DNA from: Girardinichthys multiradiatus
Lineage: Eukaryota > Chordata > Actinopteri > Cyprinodontiformes > Goodeidae
Length of the DNA: 64,000 nt
Direction of reading: 5' to 3'
Assembly: GCF_021462225.1 (NCBI RefSeq)
Contig: NC_061811.1
Coordinates: 5,043,163-5,107,162, forward strand
Below are positions 19,051 to 32,346 of this stretch, piece after piece. The notes beneath the pieces were generated by a model. That model searched no databases. It saw only the letters and a list, made by a program, of their open reading frames with translations, and was not told the DNA's origin. The translations under genes were made by a program, and so were the position numbers. Each line of letters starts with the position of its first letter. The stretch's first letter is position 1.

Positions 19051-21355
19051 TGTGATGTCTGTCACAAAGACTACGAAAGACAGACTACAAATGGGAGGAA
19101 AAGGTTAATAACTTGTGTATTTGTGGGGTAATGAGGGGTTTCGGACTGCATCTCGCTAAACGCTATTTTATAAAGTCTTTTTCAAAATTCAAATTTGAAC
19201 ATAACACATGCTTCACTGGCACCTGCAATGGTTTCATTTCAAGGTTATTTAGATACTTATCAGATTTATTTTGCTTGAAACACATTGGGTTACAGGAATG
19301 TGATTTCTTTTTCCTCCAGGTGCCCACAGACAGCAAATTTTAACCCATTTCCACACTCAGTTTGAAAATGCCATTTGAAGATGATGGTAAATCCCACTCA
19401 GCCACAGGAGCCATGAAGCAAGCTGCACTTTGGTCCAGTTTTTAAGCCTGACACCATTACCCCCAACCCCACAGCTCCTCCATGCTTACTAAAACCCACT
19501 AGCCCAATAGAGGGAGGCAGCCTAAATGCTCCATCAGCACTGAGGTTTGGCTGAGCTGCTACAACAGTGTCATGTTCCAAATTCTCTCCAGCTGGTGGAA
19601 GAATTGGCTCGTCCATCTGAGTTTTCACCATTTCAAAATCCCCCCAAAAAACAGCATCACCTTCTTTTTATCCATCCATTTCTTTTCCCCTTTATTCCAA
19701 TCGGAATAATTTAACGCTTAAACAATCAGATCCTTGAGAAGTAGCCTCTAAAATTTGAAGGGGGTCAGAAGGGAAGGCCACATTACTGTGGTCGAGACAG
19801 TGATGGAAAGAAAAAGAAATGCTGAAAGAAAGAGGGAAAAAAATCAGAAGATGGAGAGAGGACTATGGAGAGAACTGCTGAGGCAGGTGCAAGCCGTCCG
19901 CATACAAGGTGGCGATTAGCGGAAAAGTGGGCCTGTGTCAGGCCAGGGGAACATCTGTGCCTATTACTGCAGCACACAAAAGACTGTGAGCAGGGGGTGG
20001 GAACAGAGATTGGTAAAGGGGACAAAAACTATGGTCTCCAACACGAACAGGGCCTCACCAAACACCACAGGCTGAATTGTGTGGCCCAATTTGAGGCTTT
20101 CAGCACTGCTTGTCATTAGCATTTGAAAAAGCAGTAAGTAACTCATGGGTCGGAGCAGAAGCCTCACTTAAACCTTGCAAAAGGAGGAAAACTCAGCCCC
20201 ACCCTCACACCACACAATCAGTCTAATGCTCTGTGGTCGTTTCAGAGTTCTGTTTTATCTACTACTGAACTACTCACTACTTACTACTTAAGATTATAGA
20301 TAATTATGGAAGCCTTAGGTGAAAAACACTATAGCTACACTTTTACAGATCTCTTCAAAAGTCTCGCTGGACCATAGGTTTAGTCCAAAAAAACTGTTAC
20401 CCATAACTGTTAAACACAAGGATGATCTTGCTAAATTGCTAAATCCTGAGAGCTAACTACATCTCTCTAACTTTCCCTTATATGGAGCTCAGAACTCAGA
20501 ACTAGTCCATTAAAATAATCTTCCATTTAGCTTCCGAGAAACCAATAAGCTCTTGGAAATTCCTAGATTTATAATCAGTTTTAGGTATTGTTGTTCAAAG
20601 AATTTCCTTGTTTTTTTTTCTTTCTCTATTGATTAATGTGCAGAGAATTTTTCATTTTGGTTCTTCATTGTTTATGTTTTTGAGCTATTTCTCTTGTTTT
20701 AGTTAATCAGGATAGATAACATTTGGTTCATAATGAATTTAATTCTTGATTGTTTTGGTATCTCCAGAAGCCCTGAAAGACAAGCTAGAAAAAAAAATCT
20801 AGATTAAAAACTTTCTTTCTGTTCTGCCCTGAAAGGCAATTGAGAAAAAAATATTTTTGAGAGGAATTATTTTTTGTTTTTCACTTGCCATTTACGGGCT
20901 TGAAACAAAAAGATAAGATTTTTGTCCCACTTGTATAAAAAAGGGTATATTTTTCCAAAGAAGTTTTTTATTCAGCTGTTGTCACCAAAATATAAATACA
21001 TAAACAACTAAATACACATATAAATCATTAAAGGGTTCATATTTTAATTTTTGACTGGTGATTTCTCTGACCCCTTTCACATTTATTGTGAGAAGATTTA
21101 AGCATATACTGACAGCAAGTTTTAAGGCAATTTCCAAGATACAGTCTTGGTCCCAAGAAAGAGCAATCATGTTAGGCAATTTGTCCTACAGATATTCTTG
21201 ATCAATACTGTAGTTAATTCTATATTGCACATGACTATATAAGCTTGGTATGATAACAACATAGCATGGCCAACAAATACACTGTTTGTGTGCTTTTACT
21301 GTATTTTATTTTTCTTTACAACAGTCTCTTTTAGAAAATGGGACACAATGGAAAT
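19051..21355. other. Unassigned sequence
   Basis: Two GC-moderate patches near 19390-19640 and 19850-20170 have short frames without recognisable domains or convincing splice sites. The rest is AT-rich. No gene is supported. Confidence 0.4.
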
Positions 21356-21356
21356 C

Positions 21357-21780
21357 AATGACCCAAAAGTCGGTCGTGGCAGATGGCCGCTCACACTGAG
21401 CCTGGTTCTGCTGGAGGTTTCTTCCTGTTAAAAGGGAGTTTTCCTCTCCACTGTCGCTACATGCATGCTCAGTATGAGGGATTGCTGCAAAGTCAACGCC
21501 AGTGACTGTCCACTGTCTCTACATGCTCATCCAGGAGGAGTGAATGCTGCAAGTCACTGACTAGATGCAATCTGCTGGGTTTCCTTAGATAGAAAACCTT
21601 TTAAACAATTTGAATAATAAACTAATTCCATGTGCACTGTTTGATAGTAAGGATTAATTGGAATGTATGTACCTGACTTAAAATCTGTATGATTTGATTG
21701 CATTGACTTTGTAAACTGCTTTGAGACAAAATGTGTTGTGAATTGGCGCTATATAACTAAAACTTAATTAAATTGAATTT
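21357..21780 (+). repeat. Dispersed teleost repeat (gcagatggccgctcacac type), + copy
   Basis: Begins near tggcagatggccgctcacac at 21379, continues ttctgctggaggtttcttcc, and ends with gtgaattggcgctatataac and an aattaaattgaat tail. A decayed opposite-strand copy lies at 50172-50570. Its class is not known to me from the sequence. Confidence 0.65.
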
Positions 21781-22885
21781 AAATCATCTGTTTGAACAAT
21801 ACAGTTGTTAGTGAAGGCTGGTGGTTTTATTCCAGAGCCTCTAGTGGCAGAGCAAAATATCACAAGGACAAACACATAAAATTAAGCCTTCCAAAAATAA
21901 TTTTTTTCACTTTCCTTTCAAGGCTAACAAAAAATAAAAACTTAGAAATATTATAATCTAGTTTTTATTTTTCCTCATTTGCCTTACAGGGCTTCCATAA
22001 TAATCAGCTCTCTGCAGTTTTCATAAACTGAAATCTAAACTTTTATTTGTTTTATCATATTTGTCCTGCTTTGTTGCAAAATCAAATAAAAGATGGTATG
22101 ACAAAATTAATTTGACACTAGAGTTTGTGAAACTGGTTATCTTAATATACGACGAAGAACTTACATAGGTCTACTCAAATGTTTGATATATTCTGAGGCC
22201 ATTTTCTTTTCCAGGAATCTTTCACAATTACATGCAAACATATCCATAAAAAATATCTTCTTGGAGATCAACGCATGTGATGCATTGCATCCTTGTGCAT
22301 TGTTGCATATCTCACCATGGCAAATTAATGTTCCAGTTGACCTAACATTTTAAAGAACTGTATTTCATCCTGCTTCAAAGACATATATAATAGATGCAGA
22401 AGAATGAAAAATAAAACAGCTTTTCTGTAGCCTGTGCATGAAACTTGCATATAACCTATGTATATATTATGTATACAGGATTTCACTCTGTTTTCTTCTG
22501 ATTTGAGAACACTTGGGAGGGGGATGCATCACTTATTAAGTGCCACAATGCATATATCTGTTTGTTTAAATATTCCTATTTACTCTAAGACAGTAAGTGC
22601 CTTACTGGAGTGAATTATGGATGTTAAGTTAAGAAACGGAGTTATCAGTTATGACATCAAAGGTTTTCTCCTAAGTCAATATGTCTCTCATTAAGACAGT
22701 TATTATTCAAAAGCAGGAGGCTTTGAATGGCATTAATATGAACATCAATAATGTAAAATAAAACTTAACACCTAATTTTTTCAGCAGAAAACCAATTTAA
22801 ACCAAATCTTCCACCTTAAGAGAGATATCAGATGCTTAGAGAGGGCCCTGAGATTAAAAAGATTGATCAAAATACAATAGTTTTA
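21781..22885. other. Unassigned AT-rich sequence
   Basis: No gene, repeat family or RNA recognised. Confidence 0.45.
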
Positions 22886-22889
22886 GATA

Positions 22890-23460
22890 TATATCCATCC
22901 ATCCATCCATCCATCCCTCCATACATACATAAGGGAAACTCAGATTTCATTCTCCTTAGTAACACTCTCCAGCTCCTTTTCACCACAAGGAGGATAACCC
23001 CAGGCCACAAGAGATAAATAGTCCCTCCAAGCAATTCTGTGTCTGCCCTGTGGTCTCGCGTCAGTGGGAGAGGCCCAGAAAACCTCCAGAAGGAGGCGTA
23101 CAGGAGGCCTCCCCATTAGATGTCTAAATCAGCTGAAATGATTACTTTCGATGTGGAGCAGCAGCTGCTCTATTTGAAGCGTCCCCTCAGATGATGAAGC
23201 ATTTTACTCTATGTGTTAAGTGGAGCTCAGCAACCCTATGCAGGAAGATCTCTTCCGCCCTTCTGTGAAGGATATTATTCCTTCAGTCAGGATCATTATC
23301 ATATGACCATAGGAGAGAAACATAACAGAGATGGGCCGAGACCTTTGTTTTGATGGCTTAACTCTATCTTCAGCATGGTACACTGGAGAAGCACCTCCAT
23401 TAATGTAGATGAGGCCCTAATTCATCTGTTCACTTCCTGCTCCATCCTGCCATTTCTTGT
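22890..23460 (-). mobile_element. RTE/Rex3-like LINE relic on the - strand
   Basis: The left edge is an (atcc)n run at 22893-22917, the place and sequence of a 3' LINE tail in - orientation. Rightwards, the complement follows the order seen at 9449-10047: gtccctccaagcaattctgt, a cgatgtggagcagcagctgc stretch and gcaaccctatgcaggaagat. All frames are broken. It is much older than the copies at 9.4 and 60.3 kb, or from a related family. Confidence 0.6.
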
Positions 23461-23464
23461 GAAT

Positions 23465-24070
23465 TTGTAACCTGACAAAATGTGAAATAGTTTAATATGT
23501 ATAAATATTTTTGCAAGGGACTATAAGTGCATTTACTTTATATTGAAGTATATGTGTTAAAACAATAATACATTATGCATGTAAATAATGGATTGTAACT
23601 TTTTTCTGGCTCCAAGGGAGGGTTCCAAGGTAAACACCTATGCTGAAAAAAAGAAACACAAAGGCATGTGTCACATTTGTTAAAAGCCATCTTCATGAAC
23701 CCTGGACCTTTAGGAAAATATTCTGTCAACTAAAGAAACAAACCTGGAAAGAAAAATAACATAATACCTACAGTCAAACATGGTGGTGGTACTGTGATAG
23801 TCTGCGACCGTTTTGTAGTTTCAGACCCTGGAAAACTTCTAGCAGCTGATAGAACCATTATTTCGGCTCTCTATCATGAAGCTCTTAAGGAGAATGTCCA
23901 GCAATTGATTTGTGACCTTAAGCTCAAGCAAACTTGGGTCTAGCAGCAGGACAATTATCTAAAGAACACCAGCATGTCCACCTCTGAATTACTCATTGTA
24001 AAACAGAATGAAGGTGCTGGAGTGGCCAATTCAAAGTCTGGTCTGAAATCTTAAATTTGTTTGATCATCT
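23465..24070 (+). mobile_element. Tc1-like relic(s)
   Basis: Near 23470-23515 there is a Tc1 terminal-type end (gacaaaatgtgaaatagttt, atatttttgcaagggactat). Near 23640-24050 the + strand shows decayed transposase text: tcaaacatggtggtggtact is the GGG block, and a caggacaattatctaaagaa stretch corresponds to the catalytic-Asp region. The two pieces may be separate insertions. Confidence 0.6.
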
Positions 24071-27000
24071 GAAACATTTTAGTGCGATAAATGAATTAAC
24101 AATTCATTTGTTCATTAAATTCACACAGTCACCAAGCATGGCACTCACTAAAGGATAAGAACATATAAAGCATCACTTTTAATATCATCTTTGCAGTTAA
24201 ACAAGATGATGGGAGCTTTAACGTGTGAACACATACAATTAAGACAATTTAACGATACAATTACCCAGAGTCATTTCAGTAAAAAAAAAATGCAGCTTTG
24301 CCTTTGGGAATGCTGCATGAAAGTCAGGAAGTCACCTAACCCGAATTTGGAGCAGAAACCCAACTGAGCATCCTAAGAACAAGAACATTTCTATGAACAC
24401 ACACCCTTCCTCTTTAATTCCATTGAGCCTAAAAATTCATGCAAAGGTATGTGAGGGACAAATTATAACAAGGCTTTTAACAACAGTCACGGCTTTGAAT
24501 ACCCATTTATTTGTGATGTTTAAGTTTTTAATTTTAATAAAACCACAAAACAAATGTAGGTCCTCAAGCATAATGAACATCTTAGGTACATCGTGTTTCA
24601 GAGGAAACTGTGGAGAACATGAATGACATTTTTTCTTACACTGTTTCAACTACAATAATTTGTCCTAGCAGAGGAGCAACTGTAATTTGATTGCTTCCGT
24701 TGAGCAATATGTACTGATATCCTGTGATATCAGTGACCTCTCTGCCTGAACAACAAAGCAGATGGTGGTTCGATACTTAACAACATATAATTTATATGCT
24801 TGGTAGAGCACTTTAATAAGATCTAATTGTACTATTGACAATGTTAGATGAGCAGCAGAGGAGGCTGATTTGTTTAATATTTAGCTGAGAGGATTCTATT
24901 GACTTTTGTTTTTGTTCATCTTCTCACAGATCAAAACATATCTTCCAATCCAGAAGCTCTGACCTAGTGTTGCCTACTAATGTTTTTCAGAAGGTCTTGC
25001 TTTATGCTACTCAGTGTCTGTGTGTGTTTATGTGCATTCAGGACTTATGTCTATATATAAGGCAGGCATAATCCTTTCCCTCTGATGGCTTTAGTGACAG
25101 TGGTGCACTATCAGATAACAGGTCACTGAACTCCGACGGCCACCTCTTCAGTCAGAATAAATGGGGTGCAGCAAGAGTGCACCTCACAATCAGCTACATC
25201 GCTCCAGTCATAAAAAAATGTAATGTATTTTGGTTCATATCTGACATAACTGTTGTTCCAGGTCACACTGACGCTGTTAATTACACATTTATTCTCCCAG
25301 TTTCTCCATAGAAAGGATGCACAAATAAACCAGATACTGGATATACTTAAATTTAGTTCGACCCATTTAGGGAAAGTCATTATTGCACTCATTTGCACAT
25401 GTAGTGATCATAAACACCCTAGATCTGACCTTTCATGCACATTTATCTGACTACATCTAGTACCTCAAAAATATCTTTGATGGATCTCTCTGCTGGCGTC
25501 CTGAGTCTTCTCCACTGAATGAATCTATTTATGACCCCGATGTATTGCTCTCTAAAGAGGTGCTGTCTGTGAATATGCTTCAAAGCATCTCTTACATAAA
25601 TGATATTATTTTTGCTAATTTAGGAATTCAGAAAGCTTTTAGATAAGCCCATAATTAATTTCCTATTAGGTAACTTTAAATAGCATTTAATGTGTTACAC
25701 TCGGAAAGCTCAGTCTGTATTTTCATTATGTAGAATTGTGCTATGTTAGAAGTCTTAAATGTGAAGCAGCTCCAGCCAGGAGAAAGTCTATCTACAAAGA
25801 TAGCTTGTTATCCAGATCCTCCTCACTTCTTTAATGCGTGATGAAATTGGTCGTTGGGATAAATAAAGGATTCATCCTTCAGAACTGATTTTTAGATAGA
25901 TTTTCCACAGATTAAATCTGATCTTTTTCAAGTGCAATAATACAGTTTAACATACCATGTCATTCCACCACACATTAATTTTGATCTACTTTATCCTTTT
26001 TTTATGAGGTGATTTGTATGTAATTTTAATCTGAAATAAAAAATGATTTCATATAAATGTCCATCAGCTATAAGGAAAATAGAAATCTTGCATTCATCAA
26101 AGCTGCTGTGAGCCTAATGCTCTTTCCTGCATCTTGGCACAGCATGACCATATGGAAACATAGACACACCTGTTTGCTTGACTGACTCATCATGTTGAAA
26201 AGAAGCAAAATAAGGTGAGGAGTGAATCATGTCTAAAAACAAAATATCTATCCACACAGGGGTTGTTTCTTTGCTCCATCTGTCTTTAAAGTACAGAGGG
26301 ACATGAAAACCAGAGATGCTGGTAAACACTGATTGAGGCACAGCTGAAACATGCTAATACCCTGATTTTGTTTTCATTTGGAGTGCTCCCTAGCTGCGGC
26401 ATATCATTTAATTTTTGCATGCATCGAATTGCTCCGTATGAACTGTCACACTTGTTTCTATCTGTAGATGCCTCAATGAGTACCTACCTTTAAGCAAATC
26501 ACACGGGGACAAGGCGCGATGTTTACTTTGGCAGAAATCCCATCACCCACTCATGCTTATTTCCTTTGTTCCAAAAAGGTGGCCCCAAAAATCATTGTAA
26601 ACTCACTAAAAATACAGAGTGCACATACAGAAGCCTGGGCTGCATGTAGACTTAATAATCCAAGCATATTTTCTTAACAACTGGAAAAAAATAGCTTTAA
26701 CCAATCATAATTTTGAAATCTTCTCTCAGTCTGTTTTCTGCCTCTCTTTTTGGTTGTCTCTAACCTTTGAAAACCTGGTCCATTAAAATAACCAAGGCTT
26801 TAAATGAACACATGCTAACACCAGCCTGAAAGAGCATTCTTCCTTTTCCTTTTCTTATTTTACATTCAATTATTACCAAGAACAGTTGAACAGCAAGGAA
26901 AAAATAATGATAATAATAAGGAGTGAGCGCAGAACAAAGGTGTGCAACAGCCGCATGGTGACATCTTTTATTGTTTTTGGATTGGCAAGATAATGGCAAA

Positions 27001-28885
27001 GACTGCTGTGAGGGGGGGGCAGGAAAAGTGGAGCTCAGCACGCAGGTTATCTTTCATGCTACACAGGATAATCACGCAGCACTGAAAACCAGGGAGCAGC
27101 AGAGATATCTTCTTGGAGATCAAGGTCAAAACACCTCAAAGGAAGGTGGAAATTCAGTTTCAAAAACACTCACAGCTGTCTGAAACATATTGATCTAGAG
27201 GCTCTTTCCTCCTCTTACCTACAAAGTCATTTCTCTGATAGACTGTGGTAGAAATACATTATTTTCTTGTCATAGAGAACACAATGGATCACGGTTAAGA
27301 ATCCACTGCACTCGCAGAGAGAGGGTAGACAGGAATTTTAAGAGCTTGCCAGGAGATGTAAGAAACAACAATCCTTAGACTGACCACTGCTTCCCATCAT
27401 TCAAAGAAATTGTTTTTCATGTATTTCCAATCAGTCACAGAGCAAGGTGACAAATTAGGGACACCAAGAAGCAGATTTCTGAGAAGACTAATATGGTTGT
27501 TAAGCTTAGAAAATGACAGTATGTAAGGTGTGAAATTTTCAAATCCCAGTTTAGGGATAAATAAATGATAGATGGCCAGCCTGGTTTCCAGTAAGTTTTA
27601 AAAATCATGGAACCATTCTGCTTAAACTTTGTGCACACAGATCAATAACATATCCTAGCCCTGAGACTTCTAAGACACCACAGTGAGCTCAGACAGTGAT
27701 GAATCTGAGCCAAGTGGCCTTTGCAACAAAGCAGCAGCAACTCCCTTTTATTTCTTTGATTTATGCCCTTGGAAGTTGGTACATATTCCCACTAAAGGGA
27801 AACTTCTTGATTGAAGTGCTTGATGTTTAGCACAATTGTTATCTTAACTCACAAAGAGTTTAGGGATCAAAGAATATGAGGCAGACTTAAGTGAATAATT
27901 ATTTTTCATTTGATTGTACTTTTTACCAACTGATCCTACAAACAGATTTAAGGTTCTTACAGACACAGACTACGGTCATGAAGCTCCAAAATGAATCAGT
28001 ACTAAGGCCAGTTCCTCTGTTTCAGTCATGGATCACAGTCTGGATGTTGTTTGGATGTTTTTACTACATAATTCTGCATGCCAACTCCTTTGTTCTGAGA
28101 TCAGATCCTTCTTTTATTGTCCAGGAAGCAAAGTGAGGTCCGGACCTGGCATAGTGACTGTACATCTCTCTTTCTTTGATGCCTGCCCATGCTCTGATTA
28201 TTATTATACTCGATGCACTGGCTTTGATATGTGCAACCTGTAGCTAGAGTGGAACTTGAGTGTACAATTACATTGTAGATAAGGGACCATCATAAACAGC
28301 TTGCATCTAATACATTGAATAATTTGTTTCCAAAACTTTGTCATGCAAGACTGTTGTGAAAGACACAATTCTTCTTTATAATAACTGTACTTTTAAGGAT
28401 GTTTTTTGCTTACTGATTTTATTCAAATCCAGAGATCGATGGATCGAAATTAAATTATCCACCCATCCTTGATATGATGCAACAGTGGTGGATGTTAAAT
28501 TTAATAAAATAAAAATAGAATTTTTGCTCAATACCAGGAGTGCATGGTGATGACTGTGGAGGGGGAATCAAAGGATGTTAAAAAGTCTTATTGCAGTGGG
28601 AATAAAGGACCTCTTGAGCTACTCCATTCATCAGGAGACTGAGGAGAAGGTGTCAACTGTTGTCAATTAAAGCTTCCATTTTTCAAAATGTGACGCCTTC
28701 CATCAAAGTTTTTAGTGAGTCCAGCGTCCTACCAAGCACTAAACCCTATTTTTCCACTAGCTTGTCACATATAAGCCAATAAAAAATCTCAAACAAATTC
28801 AGTTTATACTGACATGCTGAAACACCAAAGGTAGGATAGGATTCTCCCTTACTTGATAAACGTTTTAGCTGGTGCCTGCCCTATG
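24071..28885. other. Long unassigned AT-rich stretch
   Basis: 4.8 kb with no supported gene. The patch at 25250-25620 has a + strand frame containing a CSDHKH stretch that could recall the end of a LINE endonuclease, but neighbouring motifs are missing. A G run lies at 27013-27020. Near 28555-28680 there may be an old LINE fragment; not callable. Confidence 0.4.
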
Positions 28886-29660
28886 AACGAATAAAGTAGT
28901 TGGTGCATCTCTAATGTGCTAGCAGTATGCTAGCCAATGTTGGCACTTTATAAAATGTTTGTATTCTAGGGTACATGCTTGTATTGTAGGCTAATGCTAG
29001 CATATAAACTGTTGCAAGCATAGTAGATGGAATAAATGTTAGATACTATTCCACTGTTAGTGAAGGTGCTAATGTTTGCATTTTTGCACATATCAGCATT
29101 TTAAGGTACTGGAAGCATAAGCTGCCGTTAGCATAGTCGATAGAGTTAGTTAATGTTAGCTAACTCATCTGTGTTAACCAATATGCCTATTTTAGCATTT
29201 TGAGCGATGTCTAGCATATAAGCTGCTATTACTATATTGGATAGTTAGTCATTATTGGGTGGGGCACTAATTGAAGCATGCTAGCTTCTATCAGCATGGT
29301 ACATTTTTTTTTTTTTTTTTTTTTGCTATAAGCATAGTATTAGTATATTATCTAATCACAGAATATAAGCAGCTTTAGCATTGTATTTAGATTACATTTT
29401 AGCTAATATGCGAGCATTATGCAATATGCCAATGAAATGAAAATAAAATTCAAATTTGAGCATTTTAGCAAACGTTAGCATTTAATCGAATGAGAACACA
29501 TAACCTGTTATTATAGTAGATGCAGAATTCTAGTAAGCATGCTAATATTAACCAACATGCTAATATTAGCTTTTAGCTAATGTTAGACTTTTAAGCTAAT
29601 ACCAATGTTCATGCTGCTATTAACTCAGTACAGAAATTTTGTTCATTTTAGCTAATGCTA
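28886..29660. repeat. TTAGC/GCTAA-rich repeat field, left part
   Basis: Dense irregular recurrences of gctagcat, ttagctaatg, gctaatatt and their complements, without a fixed period. It contains a 21-base T run at 29304-29324. The same composition returns at 32517-32780, so the intervening elements inserted into one field. Confidence 0.7.
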
Positions 29661-30004
29661 GTAAATGTTAACCCTTCTCCACCATGGGCTCCCAACTCCT
29701 TCCATACCAAGGCCTACACCACCACCAGGATCGGATCCCAGGGTGGGAAGACGTACCTAATCATAATCCCAAGATGTTTATTCAAACCTACTTCATCCTC
29801 AGCATTTACGTCTCCCTCAGGGGTCCGAGCGCCAAAAAAATAATCTTTCATTAATAAATTATTTAACTGTCTTTTTGTTGTTTCTCCTTTATGTGAGTCT
29901 TTCCAGGTTGAAATACATTTGTTTAATTTATTTGTAAAACTTCCAATAAGACTAACATATTACTTTTGTGAACAAAGACTAAATCAATTTATTTGCAGAG
30001 CATA
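29661..30004. other. Unassigned insert in the TTAGC-rich field
   Basis: A GC-richer 190 bp patch (29666-29850, for example aggatcggatcccagggtgg) followed by AT-rich sequence. A frame of 62 codons crosses it but shows no domain. Confidence 0.35.
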
Positions 30005-31255
30005 ATAATAATAAATGAAAGCTGCAAGCAGCATTGAGTGGCCCTCACAGCTCAGCGCCACTCGGCCTGTGTCGCTACCACAGGAGCCTGGCATCCACGG
30101 CATTGAGGAGCCTGTCACTCCATTCCGCACGTTGCCACTGTGAGCTAGCATTGTTATGATCTTTGGTCATGCAGAATGACCAAAGAACCCATATGCTTTT
30201 ATGTAGCAAAAAGCTTTTGATAACTTTTGATCCCCAATGCCTTGAGAGTTTACTGAATCAACTTGAAGTCTGTTAGTCGAACGTTGTAGGAGGAGTTTGT
30301 TCAGAAATGACATGTGTAAACGTGACAAAATGGAGACTTGGCACCATAAAACGTAAGTCCTGAGAGGTTACATATGTGTGCCAAATTTCATAATAATTGG
30401 TCAAATCTTGGGTTGATTTTTTTTTTTATATTCTAGGGGGCGCTGTATAGAAATTAGGCCACGCTACCACGTCCACACCCTCAACAGTACAGTCTCTGTG
30501 TTCCAAACAAAGTTAGACCAACTTATTTGTCTTCTGACACACTTTCGAGTTGATTGGGTTAAGAGGGTAAGAGAGGGACTTTTCCAAACAAAAAAAGTGA
30601 CTTCCTGTTCTCAGGGGGTGTGGCTTTGATGTTGTTAGCATTTGACCACATAGGATTGTTGGTCACCTGAGAGGGATCAATTATACCAGGTTTGGTGTAA
30701 TTCAGCCTATCTATCAGAAAGTTATAGTGTTCAAAATGTTTGTCGAGGCCTGGCCCTGCCCCTTCAGCATTCTTAAAAACTAACAATTTCGATGACTTTT
30801 AATCTCCCATTCGTTAAGGGCATATTGACCAAATATAAATCCAATAGCTCAAAATCCCTAGGAGGAGTTTGTTAAAGTTCTACATGTATGGAAGTCAAAA
30901 AAGCCCAAAAGGGACCCTTTGACTCTAAATGGCCGACTTCCTGTTGGTTTTAGGGAATATCTTCAAGACACTTTTTTTCTTTAATTGGAAGGATCTACCT
31001 ATGTACCCAAATTCAAATTTCTACGACTTACCAGTTGGCCTATTTCAGTTTTGGGGGGGTGCTGTAGAGCTGTTTGTTGTTATTTTTAATTCCATTAAAA
31101 TACAAAAATTTCATGCAGGGGACAATTTGGGGTAAAGTTTGGTGAGTTTCTGAATATATTTAGGCCTCCAAAAAGGATAATAAGAAAACAAGTGATTACA
31201 GTAGGCCTTTGCAGTCCTTAGCTGCTTCCAGCGCTTAACTGCTCGGGCCTACTAA
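30005..31255. repeat. Unclassified interspersed repeat, about 1.25 kb
   Basis: Starts with aatgaaagctgcaagcagca and ends with cttaactgctcgggcctac. Internally it carries phrases such as ctagggggcgctgtatagaa, gtgacttcctgttctcaggg and gcccaaaagggaccctttga that recur as stereotyped gene-free repeat text in fish genomes. No ORF. Probably a non-autonomous element, but its ends do not give a clear class. Confidence 0.5.
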
Positions 31256-31429
31256 ACCAAACATTAACATTAGATTTCATCTGACTGCATTACATCTGTG
31301 TTTAACTTCCACCCACTAGGGAAACCCAGCAGGAGTTTGAAAATGATGTGTTGGGAGTCAGTTGTTCTCTTTGTGTTTAGCGTGCCTGGACCGCATGGTC
31401 TGCTAACAGCTGGTGAGGCGAGCTGGCTG

Positions 31430-31570
31430 TTGATAAAGCACTTGTATAGCGCTTTATCAAGTCAGAGGACTCCAGAGCACTTTACACTACAATCAGTCAT
31501 CCAGCCATTCATGGTAGGCTACACTACTGCCACAGCCGCCCTGGGGCAGACTAACAGAACTGGGAGCATC
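31430..31570. repeat. Short dispersed repeat (tagcgctttatcaag type)
   Basis: cacttgtatagcgctttatc, then agagcactttacactacaat, then ccagccattcatggtaggct. A common teleost repeat form without coding capacity; a weak relative in the opposite sense is near 105-190. Confidence 0.55.
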
Positions 31571-31589
31571 ATAGACCCGACTCCATCGT

Positions 31590-31645
31590 CTCCATCCTGA
31601 TCAGCCTCGTGGTCCGTCAGGAGCCGGACCTTAGAGGGGGGGTAC
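31590..31645 (+). mobile_element. Gypsy internal 3' end with polypurine tract
   Basis: The last bases of a Gypsy internal region precede the LTR: ccgtcaggagccggacctta, then the G-rich tract agagggggggtac at 31633-31645 abutting the LTR start. This shows that the LTR at 31646 is a 3' LTR of a 5'-deleted copy, not a solo LTR. The exact left boundary is uncertain. Confidence 0.65.
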
Positions 31646-32346
31646 TGTTATGATTCTGGCACGTCTGCTCTACCCTGTCTCCCTGGCTGCAATCAGCAGA
31701 TTAGATGCACCTGGTGGCTGCTGCAGTGCAGTGCAATCTGTGGAATGCCAAGCACCGGTGTCTTCCCTGATATATACTGACTCTGACAAGCAGACGGTGC
31801 CAGATTTTTGAAAGCCATCGTGTGAGTAGATATGCAGCGTTCCTTCCTGTCTGATTGTTGTTCTTGACCTTGCCTTGCTTTTTGGATTTATGCCTCTGCC
31901 TGCTCCCTGTCGGACTATTTGGATTTTGGTTGTCGACCTTGTTTACTGCATCTGGTTTATGCCTCTGCTTGCCCCTTGCCAGACGCTTCTTGTTCCGATC
32001 GTTGACCCTGTTTCTGTCCTTGGATTATTGAGCCAGCCTAGCCCTCGGATTATTCAGCCTGGAGTCACTTCTTACCTGTGCTGTGGAGATCACCGCCTGC
32101 CGCCCACTGAGGTTTCCCCTCTGGTTTTCAAGTTCCACTCAAGACAAAAGCAGGTTAGTGGCTTTTCTGATCCCTGCAAAATCTGGAGAGACTACAAGTC
32201 AATAATCCCTCTTTCTGCCTCAGTGATTCCTGGAAGCTGTGAGGAGTGTTAACTGTGTGACGTTTTCCTGTGGCTGAATAAACCTTTTAAACTTTCAGTA
32301 CTGTGTCTGGCTGAATCTTGGGTCCGCCTTTTTCTGAATCATAGCA
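31646..32346 (+). mobile_element. Gypsy 3' LTR (701 bp), same family as the 11-16 kb element
   Basis: Begins TGTTATGATTCTGG and ends tctgaatcatagca. A TATA-like tgatatatactg is near 31770 and AATAAA near 32277-32282. It is closely similar to the 5' LTR at 15467-16096 except for a 70 bp GT...AG segment (32154-32223) that is present here and absent there. Confidence 0.85.
32154..32223 (+). other. 70 bp GT-AG segment inside the LTR (intron-like)
   Basis: Starts gttagtgg and ends in a pyrimidine-rich ccctctttctgcctcag. It is precisely missing from the LTR at 15467-16096, where aaagcag joins tgattcc directly. Part of it (ending ctttctgcctcag) is present in the LTR piece at 11404-11464. It lies between the TATA-like box and the AATAAA, hence in the transcribed R region. 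A CAG at both edges also allows a simple microhomology deletion. Confidence 0.55.

Noticed and set aside
25250..25620. Possible LINE endonuclease fragment
   Set aside because: Only an SDH-like stretch is suggestive; other endonuclease motifs and a reverse transcriptase are not found nearby.
28555..28690. Old LINE fragment
   Set aside because: Faint resemblance to LINE non-coding text but no motif I can point to.
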